From Amedibacterium intestinale (GTDB taxonomy: Bacteria; Bacillota_I; Bacilli_A; Erysipelotrichales; Erysipelotrichaceae): 64,000 nucleotides of DNA. The stretch is from positions 1,612,001 to 1,676,000 of the forward strand of contig NZ_AP019711.1 of assembly GCF_010537335.1 (NCBI RefSeq), given 5' to 3'. Numbering within the stretch: the first letter of the stretch is position 1; each line of letters starts with the position of its first letter. Below the pieces are notes generated by a model. The model saw only the letters and a program-made list of their open reading frames with translations, was not told the origin of the DNA and did no database searches. Below, one piece after another: positions 34,160-47,799 of this stretch. Made by a program: the position numbers and the translations under genes.

Positions 34160-35494
34160 CTACATACCTTTTTCTTTGATAAAATCAATAACTTTATTTA
34201 CATAGCAAGAACAAAGTTCATCTGTTTTTGCTTCCACCATAACGCGAACTAATGGCTCAGTACCACTTGGGCGTACCAGGATTCTTCCTTCATCCCCAAG
34301 TTCTTCTTCCACTTCTTTAATTACCGCAAGAAGTTCTTTATCTTCCAAAGCAGCATGTTTGTCTTTTACCGGTGTGTTAATCAATAACTGTGGATAAATG
34401 AATAAACCTTCACTTAATTGTTTTAAGGATTTCCCTGTTGATACCATAACTTCTAATAATTTTAAAGCTGTCAACAAACCATCTCCAGTATTTGCATGTT
34501 CATAGAAAATGATATGTCCACTCTGTTCTCCTCCTACAGAATAGTTATGCTCTCTCATGCATTCAAACACATATTTATCTCCAACAGCTGTCTGTTCATA
34601 ATCAATTCCATTCTCTTTTAATGCATGATATAATCCTAAATTGCTCATAACAGTTGTGACAACTACATTGCTGTTTAATTTTCCATGATCTTTCATATAT
34701 TTTCCACAAATATACATTGTATGATCACCATCAATAAGTTCTCCATCTTCATTAACCGCAATCAAACGATCTGCATCACCATCAAAGGCAAAACCAGCAT
34801 GGAAATCCCCATCTTTAACCATCTTCTGTAACTCTTCTGGATGTGTAGAACCACATTTTGTATTAATATTGATACCGTTTGGTGCAGAATGAATAACTTC
34901 TACAGTAGCACCTAAAGAACTTAAAGTTTCTGCAGCACAGCTTGTTGCACTGCCATTAGCTAAGTCAAGTGCAATTCTCATTCCGCTTAAATCCATATGA
35001 ACAATAGATTTTAACCAAGACTCATATAGTTCCAATCCTTCATTCCAGTTAATTACACTACCTATATGTTCTTCTTTAGCAACTTCAACACTTATCTCAC
35101 CATCAATATATTTTTCAATTTCTGCTTCCACTTCCGGATTCATCTTATATCCTTCATGGTTAAACAATTTGATTCCATTGTCGTGGAATGGATTATGTGA
35201 AGCACTTACCATAATCCCACAGTCAAAATTTTCTTTGCGAACCAGATAAGCCACTGCTGGAGTAGGACATACATCTAGCAAATATACATTTGCTCCACAT
35301 GATGCAGCTCCTGCAGCTAATCCCATTTCAAACATATCACTGGAAAGTCTTGTATCTTTTCCAATTAGGATCTTTGCATGTCGATTTTTGCCATAATGCC
35401 ACGCAACATACTGTCCAATTTTAATAGCCATATCAAGCGTAAGTGTATCATTTGCACGCCCTCTAGCACCATCTGTTCCAAAATATTTTCCCAT
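34160..35494 (-). CDS. glmM: Phosphoglucosamine mutase
   Basis: This 444-residue enzyme converts glucosamine-6-phosphate to glucosamine-1-phosphate for cell-wall precursor synthesis. Motifs: N-terminal YFGTDGARGRAN, catalytic phospho-serine loop SASHNP (Ser99), metal-binding FDGDADRL, and the substrate-phosphate loop RPSGTEPLVRVM. The GAGG-led ATG lies 17 nt after the cdaR stop. The cdaA-cdaR-glmM order is conserved in Firmicutes, where GlmM binds and restrains CdaA. Confidence 0.97.
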   Translation of the reverse strand: MGKYFGTDGARGRANDTLTLDMAIKIGQYVAWHYGKNRHAKILIGKDTRLSSDMFEMGLAAGAASCGANVYLLDVCPTPAVAYLVRKENFDCGIMVSASHNPFHDNGIKLFNHEGYKMNPEVEAEIEKYIDGEISVEVAKEEHIGSVINWNEGLELYESWLKSIVHMDLSGMRIALDLANGSATSCAAETLSSLGATVEVIHSAPNGININTKCGSTHPEELQKMVKDGDFHAGFAFDGDADRLIAVNEDGELIDGDHTMYICGKYMKDHGKLNSNVVVTTVMSNLGLYHALKENGIDYEQTAVGDKYVFECMREHNYSVGGEQSGHIIFYEHANTGDGLLTALKLLEVMVSTGKSLKQLSEGLFIYPQLLINTPVKDKHAALEDKELLAVIKEVEEELGDEGRILVRPSGTEPLVRVMVEAKTDELCSCYVNKVIDFIKEKGM

Positions 35495-35511
35495 GTCTTC
35501 TACCTCTTTCT

Positions 35512-36885
35512 TTATTTTTCCTCTACTTTAATCGTTACTTTTCCTTCTTTTGTCTTATAACTTGCAAGCTTATTCTTGCCTTCAACAAACAACTCTATTT
35601 CATAAGTACCTGGCTTATCAACCTTACTCATATCTGCATACACTTTAATATCTTCTTTTTTAATTTCTTTAATTACCTTTTCTGCCCCTATTACTGTAAC
35701 AGAAGTTGATTTATTTTCTTCATTTACAAAAGATGCGCTAAATCCATCCAGTGTATTTATAATATGAATTGGTATCCCACTTAATATAGTTTCTTTTGCA
35801 TCCGCCAGCTTAACTGAGATATTAACAAAGCTTTCACTTATTTTTGTTACACCATTTGGAGCAATCAATGGCATTGAAAACTCTCGATCGGAAGTCAATG
35901 TAGACGCCGGTATTGAGATTGGTAATTCAGTTATATTATCCAAAACACTTTGTTTCGCAAAAATGTCAACCTTAGGATGATTTAAAGTATAAGACTCTAT
36001 TGCCTTATTATTAGGAATTACTCCATTTGGTACTAAAGTAACAGGTACATTTTTAGATGGTTTTGTTACTTTTACCTTTGCCTTCATTTTTGATGGGATA
36101 ATATCTACGTCCATTTTATCTCCATTTTCATCATAGGCAGCAATGGTTGCCATTGTTTCAAAGTCTTTCGTATAATCCTCTTTCACACTAATCAACGCTT
36201 TCACATAAGAAATTTTATCTAATGTTTCATTAGACGCTCGAACATAGACTTCTCCCTGTTCAAGCTCTGGTTCACTCAAATCATAAATGCTGTCCATTTT
36301 GAAACGATTAACATAATCAAACCCCAAAGTAAAACTTCGTATTGATTTTTTCTTTATTGTAACTACCGCATTGCTTGGTTCCAAAACAACATCTACACCA
36401 CTTGGAGCACCTTCAGTCGTCAGTTTAACTTCATGCATTCCTTCTGTTAAATCTGTCATATTCGCAATAATTCTTAAATTTTTTTGCTGTTTCACATTTT
36501 TTATATCACTAATATCCCCAATGACTCGAACCTTAACCTGTTCTGGAAGTCCTGTAACTTCATAGGCTTCATCTGAAATGATTGCACTTACTGGATAATC
36601 TCCTAATGTTTCCGCATTTTTTAAACTTTTTTCAAAAATTGCATCACTGTCTGCATTTAAAATAACAAAAAACAATACCGCAAGAATTAAAGCCACAATT
36701 TTACCATGTTTCTGATTAAATAATAATTTATCTAACCATCCACTTATCCAGCGAAAAAACTTACTTACTTTTAACTCTACATTCTCATAATGTTTTGCGA
36801 AAGATTCACTTTTCTCCGCAATTGCCTTAGCCAGTTCTGTTTTCCCTTCAGAACTCATTTGTGTAGTTCTTTTCTTTTTTGCCAT
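35512..36885 (-). CDS. cdaR: CdaA regulatory protein, YbbR domains
   Basis: This 457-residue protein has one membrane helix near residues 62-82 (HGKIVALILAVLFFVIL) after a charged cytosolic stretch. About four YbbR-type beta repeats outside the membrane follow (recurring pattern VKVRVIGDISDI / VTLVPNG / ITVIGAEK-like). It adjusts CdaA diadenylate cyclase activity. It overlaps the cdaA stop codon by 1 nt (TAATG). The long cytosolic N-terminus of about 60 residues is more than some relatives have. Confidence 0.95.
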   Translation of the reverse strand: MAKKKRTTQMSSEGKTELAKAIAEKSESFAKHYENVELKVSKFFRWISGWLDKLLFNQKHGKIVALILAVLFFVILNADSDAIFEKSLKNAETLGDYPVSAIISDEAYEVTGLPEQVKVRVIGDISDIKNVKQQKNLRIIANMTDLTEGMHEVKLTTEGAPSGVDVVLEPSNAVVTIKKKSIRSFTLGFDYVNRFKMDSIYDLSEPELEQGEVYVRASNETLDKISYVKALISVKEDYTKDFETMATIAAYDENGDKMDVDIIPSKMKAKVKVTKPSKNVPVTLVPNGVIPNNKAIESYTLNHPKVDIFAKQSVLDNITELPISIPASTLTSDREFSMPLIAPNGVTKISESFVNISVKLADAKETILSGIPIHIINTLDGFSASFVNEENKSTSVTVIGAEKVIKEIKKEDIKVYADMSKVDKPGTYEIELFVEGKNKLASYKTKEGKVTIKVEEK

Positions 36886-38150
36886 TAGATACCACTCCTT
36901 TCTTCATCTTTATTTAAGGAGTCTTCCTCATCATCTTTTTCATAATGAAGAACAATCTTCTCAGGCTCTATCACATCATTAAACAAATCATTAGCCATAT
37001 TTGTAATATCATTAGAAACTTCTATTTTCTCTTTTTCTTTCTTCTCTTCTTTTTTTCTAGGTTTGCGCTTTGCTGCTTTTTTTTCTTTCTTTTCTTCTTT
37101 TTTATCCGTTTCCACTATATTTTCAAAAAGGTGATCAAATGGGGCTTGTTCTTCTTCTACCAAATTTGCAATTTCCATTTCCTTTCCTGTATCAAGTGTG
37201 ATTGTTTCACTTTCTACTTCATCAGGAAGTTGATCTTTCTTTTTCTTTGTATAGCGATTTTCCTTTTCTGTTTTTACTTTTTTATTTTTACCCTTAAAGT
37301 AATGGGCAAAAACTCCGCTATGTTTTGAAGTATTTTCTGTCTGCTCACTCTCTTTTTCAGATTCATCTTTTGATTTAGAGGAACTGCATATAACTTCCAT
37401 CAGGAATTCCTTTAATCCTGTTTCTGATATTACCGTTAGTTTTCCACCTTCCGCAATAGAAATATTTCCTGTTTCTTCACTAACAACAATGGTAATAGAA
37501 TCTGTAATTTCACTGATTCCAACTGCCGCACGATGTCGAGCTCCATAACTGGTTGGCAGTTCTCTTGTTGTAGGAGGGAAATACGCTGCTGCACAAGCAA
37601 TCTTTACTCCCTGTATAATAACAGCTCCATCATGCAGCGGGGTTCCATATTGAAAAATAGAACACAGCAATTCACTGGAAACAACAGAATTCATTGCTGT
37701 ACCTGTTTTAATAAAATCAGATAGGGAATGTCCTTGTTCTATTGAAATTAAAGCACCTGTTTTTGTTTTAGACATCTCAGAACATGCTTTTACAAGTTCT
37801 TCCACTAAATCTTCTTTTTCATTAATCGTAAGTGTATTGATATGTGAAAAAACATTCGTCTTTCCTATCTTCTCTAACATACTTCTAATTTCTGGCTGGA
37901 AAATAACAATCAGGGCAATTACTCCCCAAGACATAACAGAAGCCATAATACTTTCCATTGTATGAAGTCCAGATACAGAAGCAATTCCTTTGATAATGAT
38001 AATAAGAAGTATACCTTTGAAAATTTGAATTGTACGTGAATTATTTTTAACGATCTTTAAACAATAATATACAATTGCCCATAAGCAAAGGATATCTAAT
38101 AAAGATCTAAGCAGTGCCCATAGGTTGGATAAAGTTAGATAACTGAGCAT
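36885..38150 (-). CDS. cdaA: Diadenylate cyclase CdaA with long charged C-terminal extension
   Basis: This enzyme makes c-di-AMP from two ATP. Three membrane helices fill residues ~1-85. The DAC catalytic domain has the DGA motif (residues 174-176 in PLHDGAVIIQG) and RHR (205-207 in YGARHRAAVGIS). The domain ends near residue 255. The usual CdaA is about 270-280 residues, but this one continues to 421 with a low-complexity Lys/Glu-rich tail containing two hydrophobic/acidic islands. The tail seems real, as it stays in frame to the cdaR overlap. Its role is unknown. Confidence 0.95.
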   Translation of the reverse strand: MLSYLTLSNLWALLRSLLDILCLWAIVYYCLKIVKNNSRTIQIFKGILLIIIIKGIASVSGLHTMESIMASVMSWGVIALIVIFQPEIRSMLEKIGKTNVFSHINTLTINEKEDLVEELVKACSEMSKTKTGALISIEQGHSLSDFIKTGTAMNSVVSSELLCSIFQYGTPLHDGAVIIQGVKIACAAAYFPPTTRELPTSYGARHRAAVGISEITDSITIVVSEETGNISIAEGGKLTVISETGLKEFLMEVICSSSKSKDESEKESEQTENTSKHSGVFAHYFKGKNKKVKTEKENRYTKKKKDQLPDEVESETITLDTGKEMEIANLVEEEQAPFDHLFENIVETDKKEEKKEKKAAKRKPRKKEEKKEKEKIEVSNDITNMANDLFNDVIEPEKIVLHYEKDDEEDSLNKDEERSGI

Positions 38151-38253
38151 AGATAAACACTCCTCTCGTTTATTTATTATACCATATTCTATCTTCTGTA
38201 CCTATTCTTTTATAATCTATCAAAGCAAAAACGTATATTAGTTTCTTTATTAT

Positions 38254-39027
38254 TTATTGTAAAGACATTAACCAATCAATACATTCTTCTATATCCTTAC
38301 ATATTTTTTCTGCTTTTCCCTGTACAGCCTCTTTTGCATGTGCAACACTGACACCATGAAATTCTTCCAGCATTGGTACATCATTAAAAGAATCACCAAT
38401 TGTATAAATCGCATCATGATCATATCCAAATTCATCTTCTATATAATACAAAGCTTCTGCTTTCGATACACCTTCAGGTACAATATCTACGCAATTCACA
38501 TTCACATAAGCTATTGCATAACCACGAAAATTTGTGTTGATATGCTGAGCAATTTCCTCTGCTAAAGCATCATCATTCAAAGAAATTACAAGTTGTGCAA
38601 TTTTTCCTCTATCCAATACTTCTTCCTCATGTTCACTATGATCTTCCATATTCGCATATTTATGATCAACTTGTGACTTATCTACATCAAATTTAAAACG
38701 ATGATATCCATCATTAATAACATAAGATACACATTCTAGATTCTTAATATAACTAATGATATCCAGTGCTTTGTCAAAATCCATATAACGACATTCCAGC
38801 AAATTCCCATTTTTGTCAAAAATAACTCCTCCGTTATTTGTTATAATGAAATCGTATGTTAAATTATTGACTTCAATTTCTTTTTGTAAAGATTCCATAC
38901 TACGTCCTGTTACGATTCCAAAATGATTTCCATCCTTTTGAAACTTTACAATTGCATCTCTATCTTTTTTATCAACAAGAACTCCTGTGCGAAGAGTCCC
39001 ATCATAATCACTTGCTAATATTTTCAT
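38254..39027 (-). CDS. Cof-type HAD-IIB phosphatase
   Basis: This 257-residue HAD-superfamily hydrolase has the nucleophile motif ASDYDGTLR, motif II VTGRS, a C2B cap in the middle and motif IV TIGDSFNDVPML. It should remove phosphate from sugar phosphates or cofactors in the cytosol; the natural substrate is not predictable. ATG 39027 lies nine nt after AAAGG; the ATG three codons earlier abuts that site. Confidence 0.92.
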   Translation of the reverse strand: MKILASDYDGTLRTGVLVDKKDRDAIVKFQKDGNHFGIVTGRSMESLQKEIEVNNLTYDFIITNNGGVIFDKNGNLLECRYMDFDKALDIISYIKNLECVSYVINDGYHRFKFDVDKSQVDHKYANMEDHSEHEEEVLDRGKIAQLVISLNDDALAEEIAQHINTNFRGYAIAYVNVNCVDIVPEGVSKAEALYYIEDEFGYDHDAIYTIGDSFNDVPMLEEFHGVSVAHAKEAVQGKAEKICKDIEECIDWLMSLQ

Positions 39028-39127
39028 TTTGTTCATCCTTTCACTACTTTATCATTTTATCAATTTTTATTAAAAAAGTGAATAAGTTTTGATTGCAGCT
39101 TCATACTACTATCGGGAGGTGTTAAAA

Positions 39128-39292
39128 ATGGCACGAACAAAAAAATATCGTCCGGGAATGAACTGTGAAAAAACCGGAAAATACACTTGCTATGATGCAA
39201 ATGGCAAAGAAATGTATAAAGATGTAGATGTTGAAAAAGGTAGACGTTTTCCTCCATCTCAGGAAGAAGGATGCTACTACGAAGAACAGTAG
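39128..39292 (+). CDS. YjzC-like small protein, 54 aa
   Basis: This small protein has the YjzC-type layout: KKYRPGMNCEKTGKYTCYD, a glycine turn and a GRRFPPSQEEGCYYEE end. YjzC of Bacillus is a small stress-linked protein of unknown function. The ATG follows GGGAGG with normal spacing. It reads opposite to its neighbours and ends in a shared two-way terminator. Confidence 0.75.
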   Translation: MARTKKYRPGMNCEKTGKYTCYDANGKEMYKDVDVEKGRRFPPSQEEGCYYEEQ

Positions 39293-39310
39293 GATTTGTC
39301 TATAGACAAG

Positions 39311-39343
39311 AAAAAGCAGGAATTGCAATGATTCCTGCTTTTT
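39311..39343. terminator. Bidirectional terminator between yjzC-like gene and tsaD
   Basis: The 13-bp perfect stem AAAAAGCAGGAAT/ATTCCTGCTTTTT with a 7-nt loop gives a T-run in both directions. Confidence 0.9.
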
Positions 39344-39346
39344 CTA

Positions 39347-40363
39347 TTAAGATTCTTCTAAATCAATACCTGGATCCGCAGTTAAAGAATAATCTGCTCG
39401 AACCCCATGCTGATAAGCTATTGTTCCAGCAACCGCAATCATTGCTGCATTATCTGTACAACAGGAAAGTGGTGGAATAATAAATTCGACATCAGAATAT
39501 TCTTTTGCCAAGCCATCTGTAATTTTGCTTCTTAAACATGAATTAGCTGCTACACCACCCGCTAATACCATCTGTTTTGGATTATATTTCTCAATTGCGA
39601 TTTTAGCTCTGCTTAGTAAAGTTTCAAAAGCAGTTTCCTGATAGGATGCTGCCAAATCTTCAGGTCTAAATGTTTCATTTTTTCTTTTACATCGATCGAT
39701 AAACTGTAATACAGAACTTTTCAATCCACTAAAGGAAAAATCTAGTTCATTTTCTGTTTTTGGTTTAGCTAATGAATAGATTGGTTTACCATCTTTCGCA
39801 ATCTTATCCACATAAACACCACCAGGATATGGAAGTCCTAAAACACGTCCCACTTTATCGCCAGCTTCACCTATCGCATCATCCTGTGTTGTTCCAAGTA
39901 TTTCAAAACTCCATTCATCTTTCATATATACAAGTTCTGTATGTCCACCAGATACAACCAATGCTAATAAAGGAAACTTTAATTCTGTAATAAGTTGATT
40001 AGCATAAATATGTCCTGCAATATGATGTACTGGAACTAATGGTTTATTATATGCCCATGCAAGTGTCTTTGCAGCTTGTACCCCCACATGAAGGCTTCCT
40101 ACCAATCCAGGTCCCTGCGTAACAGCAATAGCATCTACATCTTCAACCTTCATATTTGCTTTATGCAATGTTTCTTCAATAACCATTGATATGTTTTCTA
40201 CATGTATACGACTGGCAACCTCGGGAATAACTCCTCCAAAGTCTTTATGTACATCAATCTGTGTCGCAACAACATTAGAAACAATTTCTTTAGCATTTTT
40301 TACAATGGATGCTGCTGTTTCATCACAGCTAGATTCAATTGCTAATATATAGGTATCTTTCAT
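39347..40363 (-). CDS. tsaD: tRNA threonylcarbamoyladenosine synthase subunit TsaD
   Basis: This 338-residue enzyme transfers the threonylcarbamoyl group onto A37 of ANN-decoding tRNAs, working with TsaB and TsaE. Motifs: LAIESSCDETAASIV at the start, the metal-binding HHIAGHIYAN, LVVSGGHTELV and GGVAANSCLR. Its ATG overlaps the rimI stop (ATGA). The full tsaE-tsaB-rimI-tsaD order is the standard Firmicute arrangement. Confidence 0.97.
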   Translation of the reverse strand: MKDTYILAIESSCDETAASIVKNAKEIVSNVVATQIDVHKDFGGVIPEVASRIHVENISMVIEETLHKANMKVEDVDAIAVTQGPGLVGSLHVGVQAAKTLAWAYNKPLVPVHHIAGHIYANQLITELKFPLLALVVSGGHTELVYMKDEWSFEILGTTQDDAIGEAGDKVGRVLGLPYPGGVYVDKIAKDGKPIYSLAKPKTENELDFSFSGLKSSVLQFIDRCKRKNETFRPEDLAASYQETAFETLLSRAKIAIEKYNPKQMVLAGGVAANSCLRSKITDGLAKEYSDVEFIIPPLSCCTDNAAMIAVAGTIAYQHGVRADYSLTADPGIDLEES

Positions 40364-40809
40364 TCACAATTCCCTCCTATCGCTTTTATAAGAAAATCTG
40401 CATCTTCTCCATTATCCTGATAATATTGTTTTCTAACATTTACTTTAATAAAATCATACGCCTCATATAATTTATGAGCAGCAGTATTTGAAACACGAAC
40501 TTCTAAAGATATAATTTCACAATTCTCCTGCTGTGCTCTTTCAATCATTTTATCCATAAGTAAATGTGCATAATGCTTTCCTCTATAAGAAGGCAACACA
40601 GCTATTTTAGCAAGCTGACAACTATCAAATGTAATCCAGAAATCAATAAATCCAATAATTTCATTATGATCTTCTAAAACATATAAATATGCAAATTCAT
40701 TTTCATTAAATTCACGTTTATATTGTTCTTCACTCCAAGGAACTGGAAAACATTGTGCATCTATTTGAGAAACAATAGAACAATCTTCTATTTTCATTTC
40801 ACGTATCAT
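40360..40809 (-). CDS. rimI: Ribosomal protein S18 alanine N-acetyltransferase (GNAT)
   Basis: This 149-residue GNAT acetyltransferase has the acetyl-CoA-binding motif LPSYRGKHYAHLLM, EVRVSNTAAHKLYEAYDF and a C-terminal YYQDNGEDADFLIK. RimI acetylates the N-terminus of ribosomal protein S18. It lies between tsaB (1-nt gap) and tsaD (4-nt overlap), the usual place. Confidence 0.93.
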   Translation of the reverse strand: MIREMKIEDCSIVSQIDAQCFPVPWSEEQYKREFNENEFAYLYVLEDHNEIIGFIDFWITFDSCQLAKIAVLPSYRGKHYAHLLMDKMIERAQQENCEIISLEVRVSNTAAHKLYEAYDFIKVNVRKQYYQDNGEDADFLIKAIGGNCE

Positions 40810-40810
40810 T

Positions 40811-41413
40811 TTATTTTACCTTATAAGAATCCTGATCTTTTAGATATCTAGGAACAAGTGTATGAATATTATCAATAGGACGAGCAAGTGGTATTAACTG
40901 CTTAAAGTTTTCAACTAAGTCAATTTCTGGTTTTTCAATTCCAAGTAACTCCGTATCTCCCAAAACTGTATATTGAGCATTTTCTGTTAACTGTTTAATT
41001 TCATCCAATGTCAAGATTTGCTCATCCATAGTAAAGTTCCCTTTATTTAAAGCTGCACAATAGGCTCTTTTACTTCTAGCATCTAATAAAACAAAAACAT
41101 TTTCTCTCATACCAGCATATAGCTGCAAAGAAGATATACATGATAAAGGAATTTGCTTACGTGTACATAAAACTTTCGCAACAGTCATTGCAATTCGCAC
41201 ACCAGTATAACTTCCTGGTCCATCTGTAATTATGACATGTTCGATATCATCGACTTCCCAATTTGCCTCTTCCATTAAAGATACAAGTGCAGGAAATAAT
41301 GTTTCACTTTGTTTTTTCCAGCATTCCTCACAAATAGAAGCTTTCACTTCTCCATCTTCAATTAATGCGATAAGCAAATTTTTATGTGCACTATCCATAC
41401 ATAATGTTTTCAT
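40811..41413 (-). CDS. tsaB: tRNA threonylcarbamoyladenosine synthesis protein TsaB
   Basis: This 200-residue, ASKHA-fold partner of TsaD is required for t6A37. The N-terminal MDSAHKNLLIALIEDGE and the mid motif ITDGPGSYTGVRIAMTVAK define the family. The ATG overlaps the tsaE stop by 1 nt (TAATG). At about 200 residues it is slightly short, as is common in Firmicutes. Confidence 0.95.
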   Translation of the reverse strand: MKTLCMDSAHKNLLIALIEDGEVKASICEECWKKQSETLFPALVSLMEEANWEVDDIEHVIITDGPGSYTGVRIAMTVAKVLCTRKQIPLSCISSLQLYAGMRENVFVLLDARSKRAYCAALNKGNFTMDEQILTLDEIKQLTENAQYTVLGDTELLGIEKPEIDLVENFKQLIPLARPIDNIHTLVPRYLKDQDSYKVK

Positions 41414-41853
41414 TATAATTCCCTCACAATCTTTTCATACACATCACCAATTGGATGAAATAAAAACAAACGTTCAAATTCTCCAATTCTTTTTATTTCA
41501 ATCTCCAATCGTTCATTCGGTAACTGATCCATAATATACGCAGGCCATTCGATAACACATACCCCATCATCGAATAGTTCTTCAAATCCTAAATCCTGAG
41601 TTATTCCTTCCAAACGATATGCATCAATATGATGCAAAGGCATTTTTCCATAATAAGTTTTCAATATTGTAAAAGTAGGAGAATTAATAACTTTTTTCAC
41701 ACCCAATGCTTTTCCAATTGATTTTGTAAAAGTTGTTTTTCCAGCACCTAGATCACCACATAGGGTAACTAAGGAGCCAGATTCTAGTAGTTTTCCAAGT
41801 TTCTCTCCTAAATTTGCTGTGTCCTGTAAAGAGGATACTTTTATTTCTCTCAT
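41413..41853 (-). CDS. tsaE: tRNA threonylcarbamoyladenosine synthesis ATPase TsaE
   Basis: This 146-residue P-loop ATPase has Walker A in CGDLGAGKTTFTK and the family motif INSPTFTILKTY, then HIDAYRLEG. It drives the TsaBD cycle. It is the first gene of the t6A unit, with AAGGAGG before the ATG and an extended -10 promoter close upstream. Confidence 0.97.
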   Translation of the reverse strand: MREIKVSSLQDTANLGEKLGKLLESGSLVTLCGDLGAGKTTFTKSIGKALGVKKVINSPTFTILKTYYGKMPLHHIDAYRLEGITQDLGFEELFDDGVCVIEWPAYIMDQLPNERLEIEIKRIGEFERLFLFHPIGDVYEKIVREL

Positions 41854-41884
41854 ATAAAGTGCCTCCTTTCATATAGGCCGCTAC

Positions 41885-41893
41885 ATTATAACA
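41885..41893 (-). promoter_or_regulatory. Extended -10 promoter of the tsaE operon
   Basis: TG-T-TATAAT reads on the minus strand (TATAAT at 41890-41885), about 32 nt before the ATG. No good -35 is needed with the extended -10. Confidence 0.6.
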
Positions 41894-41923
41894 TAGAAGT
41901 AGAGAAAAGGTAAAAGGATAAAC

Positions 41924-41945
41924 AAAAAAAAGAGCCTCAAGGCTC
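41924..41945 (-). terminator. Terminator of the rRNA operon
   Basis: On the minus strand GAGCCT-TG-AGGCTC is followed by eight T, just after the 5S gene. Confidence 0.85.
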
Positions 41946-41951
41946 AAAAGG

Positions 41952-42066
41952 AACTGGCGACGTGCTATCTTCACCAGAGCACGTCTGGATATTGTCGCCG
42001 CTGAAGTGCTTAACTTCTGTGTTCGGGATGAGAACAGGTGTGTCCACTTCGCCATCATCACCAGAT
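41952..42066 (-). rRNA. rrf: 5S ribosomal RNA
   Basis: About 115 nt, recognised by the minus-strand start TCTGGTGATGATGGCG, the internal CCCGAACACAGAAGTTAAG and the matching 3' end that pairs with the start. Ends are good to a few nt. A perfect 16-bp palindrome (42071-42086) lies in the spacer to 23S and may be a processing site. Confidence 0.93.
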
Positions 42067-42110
42067 CCCTGAAGGTTCGAACCTTCAAAACTGAACAACA
42101 GTCAACATTT

Positions 42111-45005
<2,895 letters not shown>

Positions 45006-45185
45006 CCATTAGCTTAGCTTTGAGTTTTCTGTTTGTTTAACTTCAACTCGTGAATTTCTTACAACTTTTCGTTATAGACCTTCTGTTATGTCTTCTGTTA
45101 TTCAGTTTTCAAAGATCGATTCGGAATGCTTCTCAGCCTTCCAAAACCAAACAGGAAATATCTTTCTCTACACTCTTTCTCCTTA

Positions 45186-46727
<1,542 letters not shown>

Positions 46728-46855
46728 ATTTTAGCTCAAAACGTTTTCTGCTAACGTTTTTTCTTTTGTTTTGTTATCTTTTTCATTGTTTGAAATTGAC
46801 GTTTCCTGTTTAGTTTTCAAAGACCGAGCCAAGCTCTCTCGCTTGGTGCTCGTAT

Positions 46856-46884
46856 ATATTACCACCCGCTCTTCCCTATGTCAA
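46856..46884 (-). promoter_or_regulatory. rRNA operon promoter
   Basis: On the minus strand a perfect TTGACA (46884-46879), a 17-nt spacer and TAATAT (46861-46856) form a near-consensus promoter about 130 nt upstream of 16S. A GC-containing discriminator, ACGAGC, follows. Only one such promoter is seen. Confidence 0.85.
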
Positions 46885-46921
46885 CATTTTTTTACTCTTT
46901 TTTTATATTTTTATTTTTAAA

Positions 46922-47479
46922 CTAGTTTTTACCTTCTTTACGTGATTGTTCCATCATATCTAAATACTTATCATATAAATGATAAATTTCCGTGTGATCA
47001 AATGGAGAATTTTTCAAACGAATATCTACCATTAACTTATCTAGTCCTTTATTAATAGCTTTATCAAGAGCACTGCTATATCCCATCTGCATCATATGTT
47101 CTCTATATTCATCTTCATCAAGAAGTGTAGTTTTCCCTACCGGATTTACCTTTACATCCAAATCATAATCTATATTCTTTATCGCTTCTCCATCATACAG
47201 AGAAGGAGATGCTAAATTACAATAATAATGTATACCTGTTTTTCGTATCATACAAATAACGTTATACCATTTATCAGGATAAAGAAAACAAATTGCCGGT
47301 TCCCTTGTAATCCACTTTCTGCCATCTGACTCACTAACTAAAGTATGATTCGTCACAACTACCGCTCTTTTTGCATTTGCTTCTATCACATATCCCATCG
47401 CCCATGTACGATGCAAAGAACCATCATGTTTAAAACTTTGTATATAAACATATTCTCCTTCTTTTAATTGTTCCAGCAT
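46922..47479 (-). CDS. DUF402 family nucleoside phosphatase (Ntdp/YgaC-like)
   Basis: This 185-residue protein belongs to DUF402. It has WAMGYVIEANAKRAVV, the core motif EPAICFLYPDKWYNVICMIR, then a YYCNLASPSLYD and IDYDLDVKV pattern with acidic metal ligands. The YgaC/SACOL1883 group hydrolyses nucleoside di- and triphosphates. The length is normal. GGAGG lies before the ATG. It follows the rRNA promoter region in opposite order and is a single-gene unit. Confidence 0.88.
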   Translation of the reverse strand: MLEQLKEGEYVYIQSFKHDGSLHRTWAMGYVIEANAKRAVVVTNHTLVSESDGRKWITREPAICFLYPDKWYNVICMIRKTGIHYYCNLASPSLYDGEAIKNIDYDLDVKVNPVGKTTLLDEDEYREHMMQMGYSSALDKAINKGLDKLMVDIRLKNSPFDHTEIYHLYDKYLDMMEQSRKEGKN

Positions 47480-47577
47480 ATGTAACCTCCCACAATATTT
47501 TTTTATTATATCAAAAACTTTTCATATTTCCTAGAATATATCCACAATGAATGGGAAAGCTAATAACAGAAAGGAGA

Positions 47578-47799
47578 ATGCATCAAATAGATGTAAGTGA
47601 TACTATGTTAACATCAAAAGATATTTTATATATGCAAGATTTATTAGATCAAACTTTTGTTTTATACAAACGCATTCAACATGAATCTACTCTTCTACAA
47701 ACAAAAGAAATCATTACCTGCTTTCAAAAGACAGAAAAACAACTTTGTAAAAATTACAAACAACTTGTTAGCATTTTGCAGGAGGAAGTAAAAAAATGA
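47578..47799 (+). CDS. CotF-like coat protein, first of a pair
   Basis: This small helical protein of about 73 residues has the pattern MLTSKDILYMQDLLDQTF, similar to the N-terminal part of CotF-type (spore coat F) proteins. It overlaps the next CotF-like gene as ATGA, so both are translated together. The start is uncertain: ATG 47578 has an AAGGAG site only 1-2 nt upstream, ATG 47551 has none, and ATG 47605 is another in-frame choice. A role in spore coat or similar structures is inferred from the family. Confidence 0.6.
   Translation: MHQIDVSDTMLTSKDILYMQDLLDQTFVLYKRIQHESTLLQTKEIITCFQKTEKQLCKNYKQLVSILQEEVKK

Noticed and set aside
36945-37328. 127-codon open frame opposite the cdaA tail, rich in Phe, Leu and Tyr
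   Set aside because: It is the reverse of the Lys/Glu-rich low-complexity tail, so its long frame and apparent membrane character come from base composition.
45006-45185. Possible tRNA genes in the 16S-23S spacer
   Set aside because: No cloverleaf, anticodon or TTC arm is present in the spacer.
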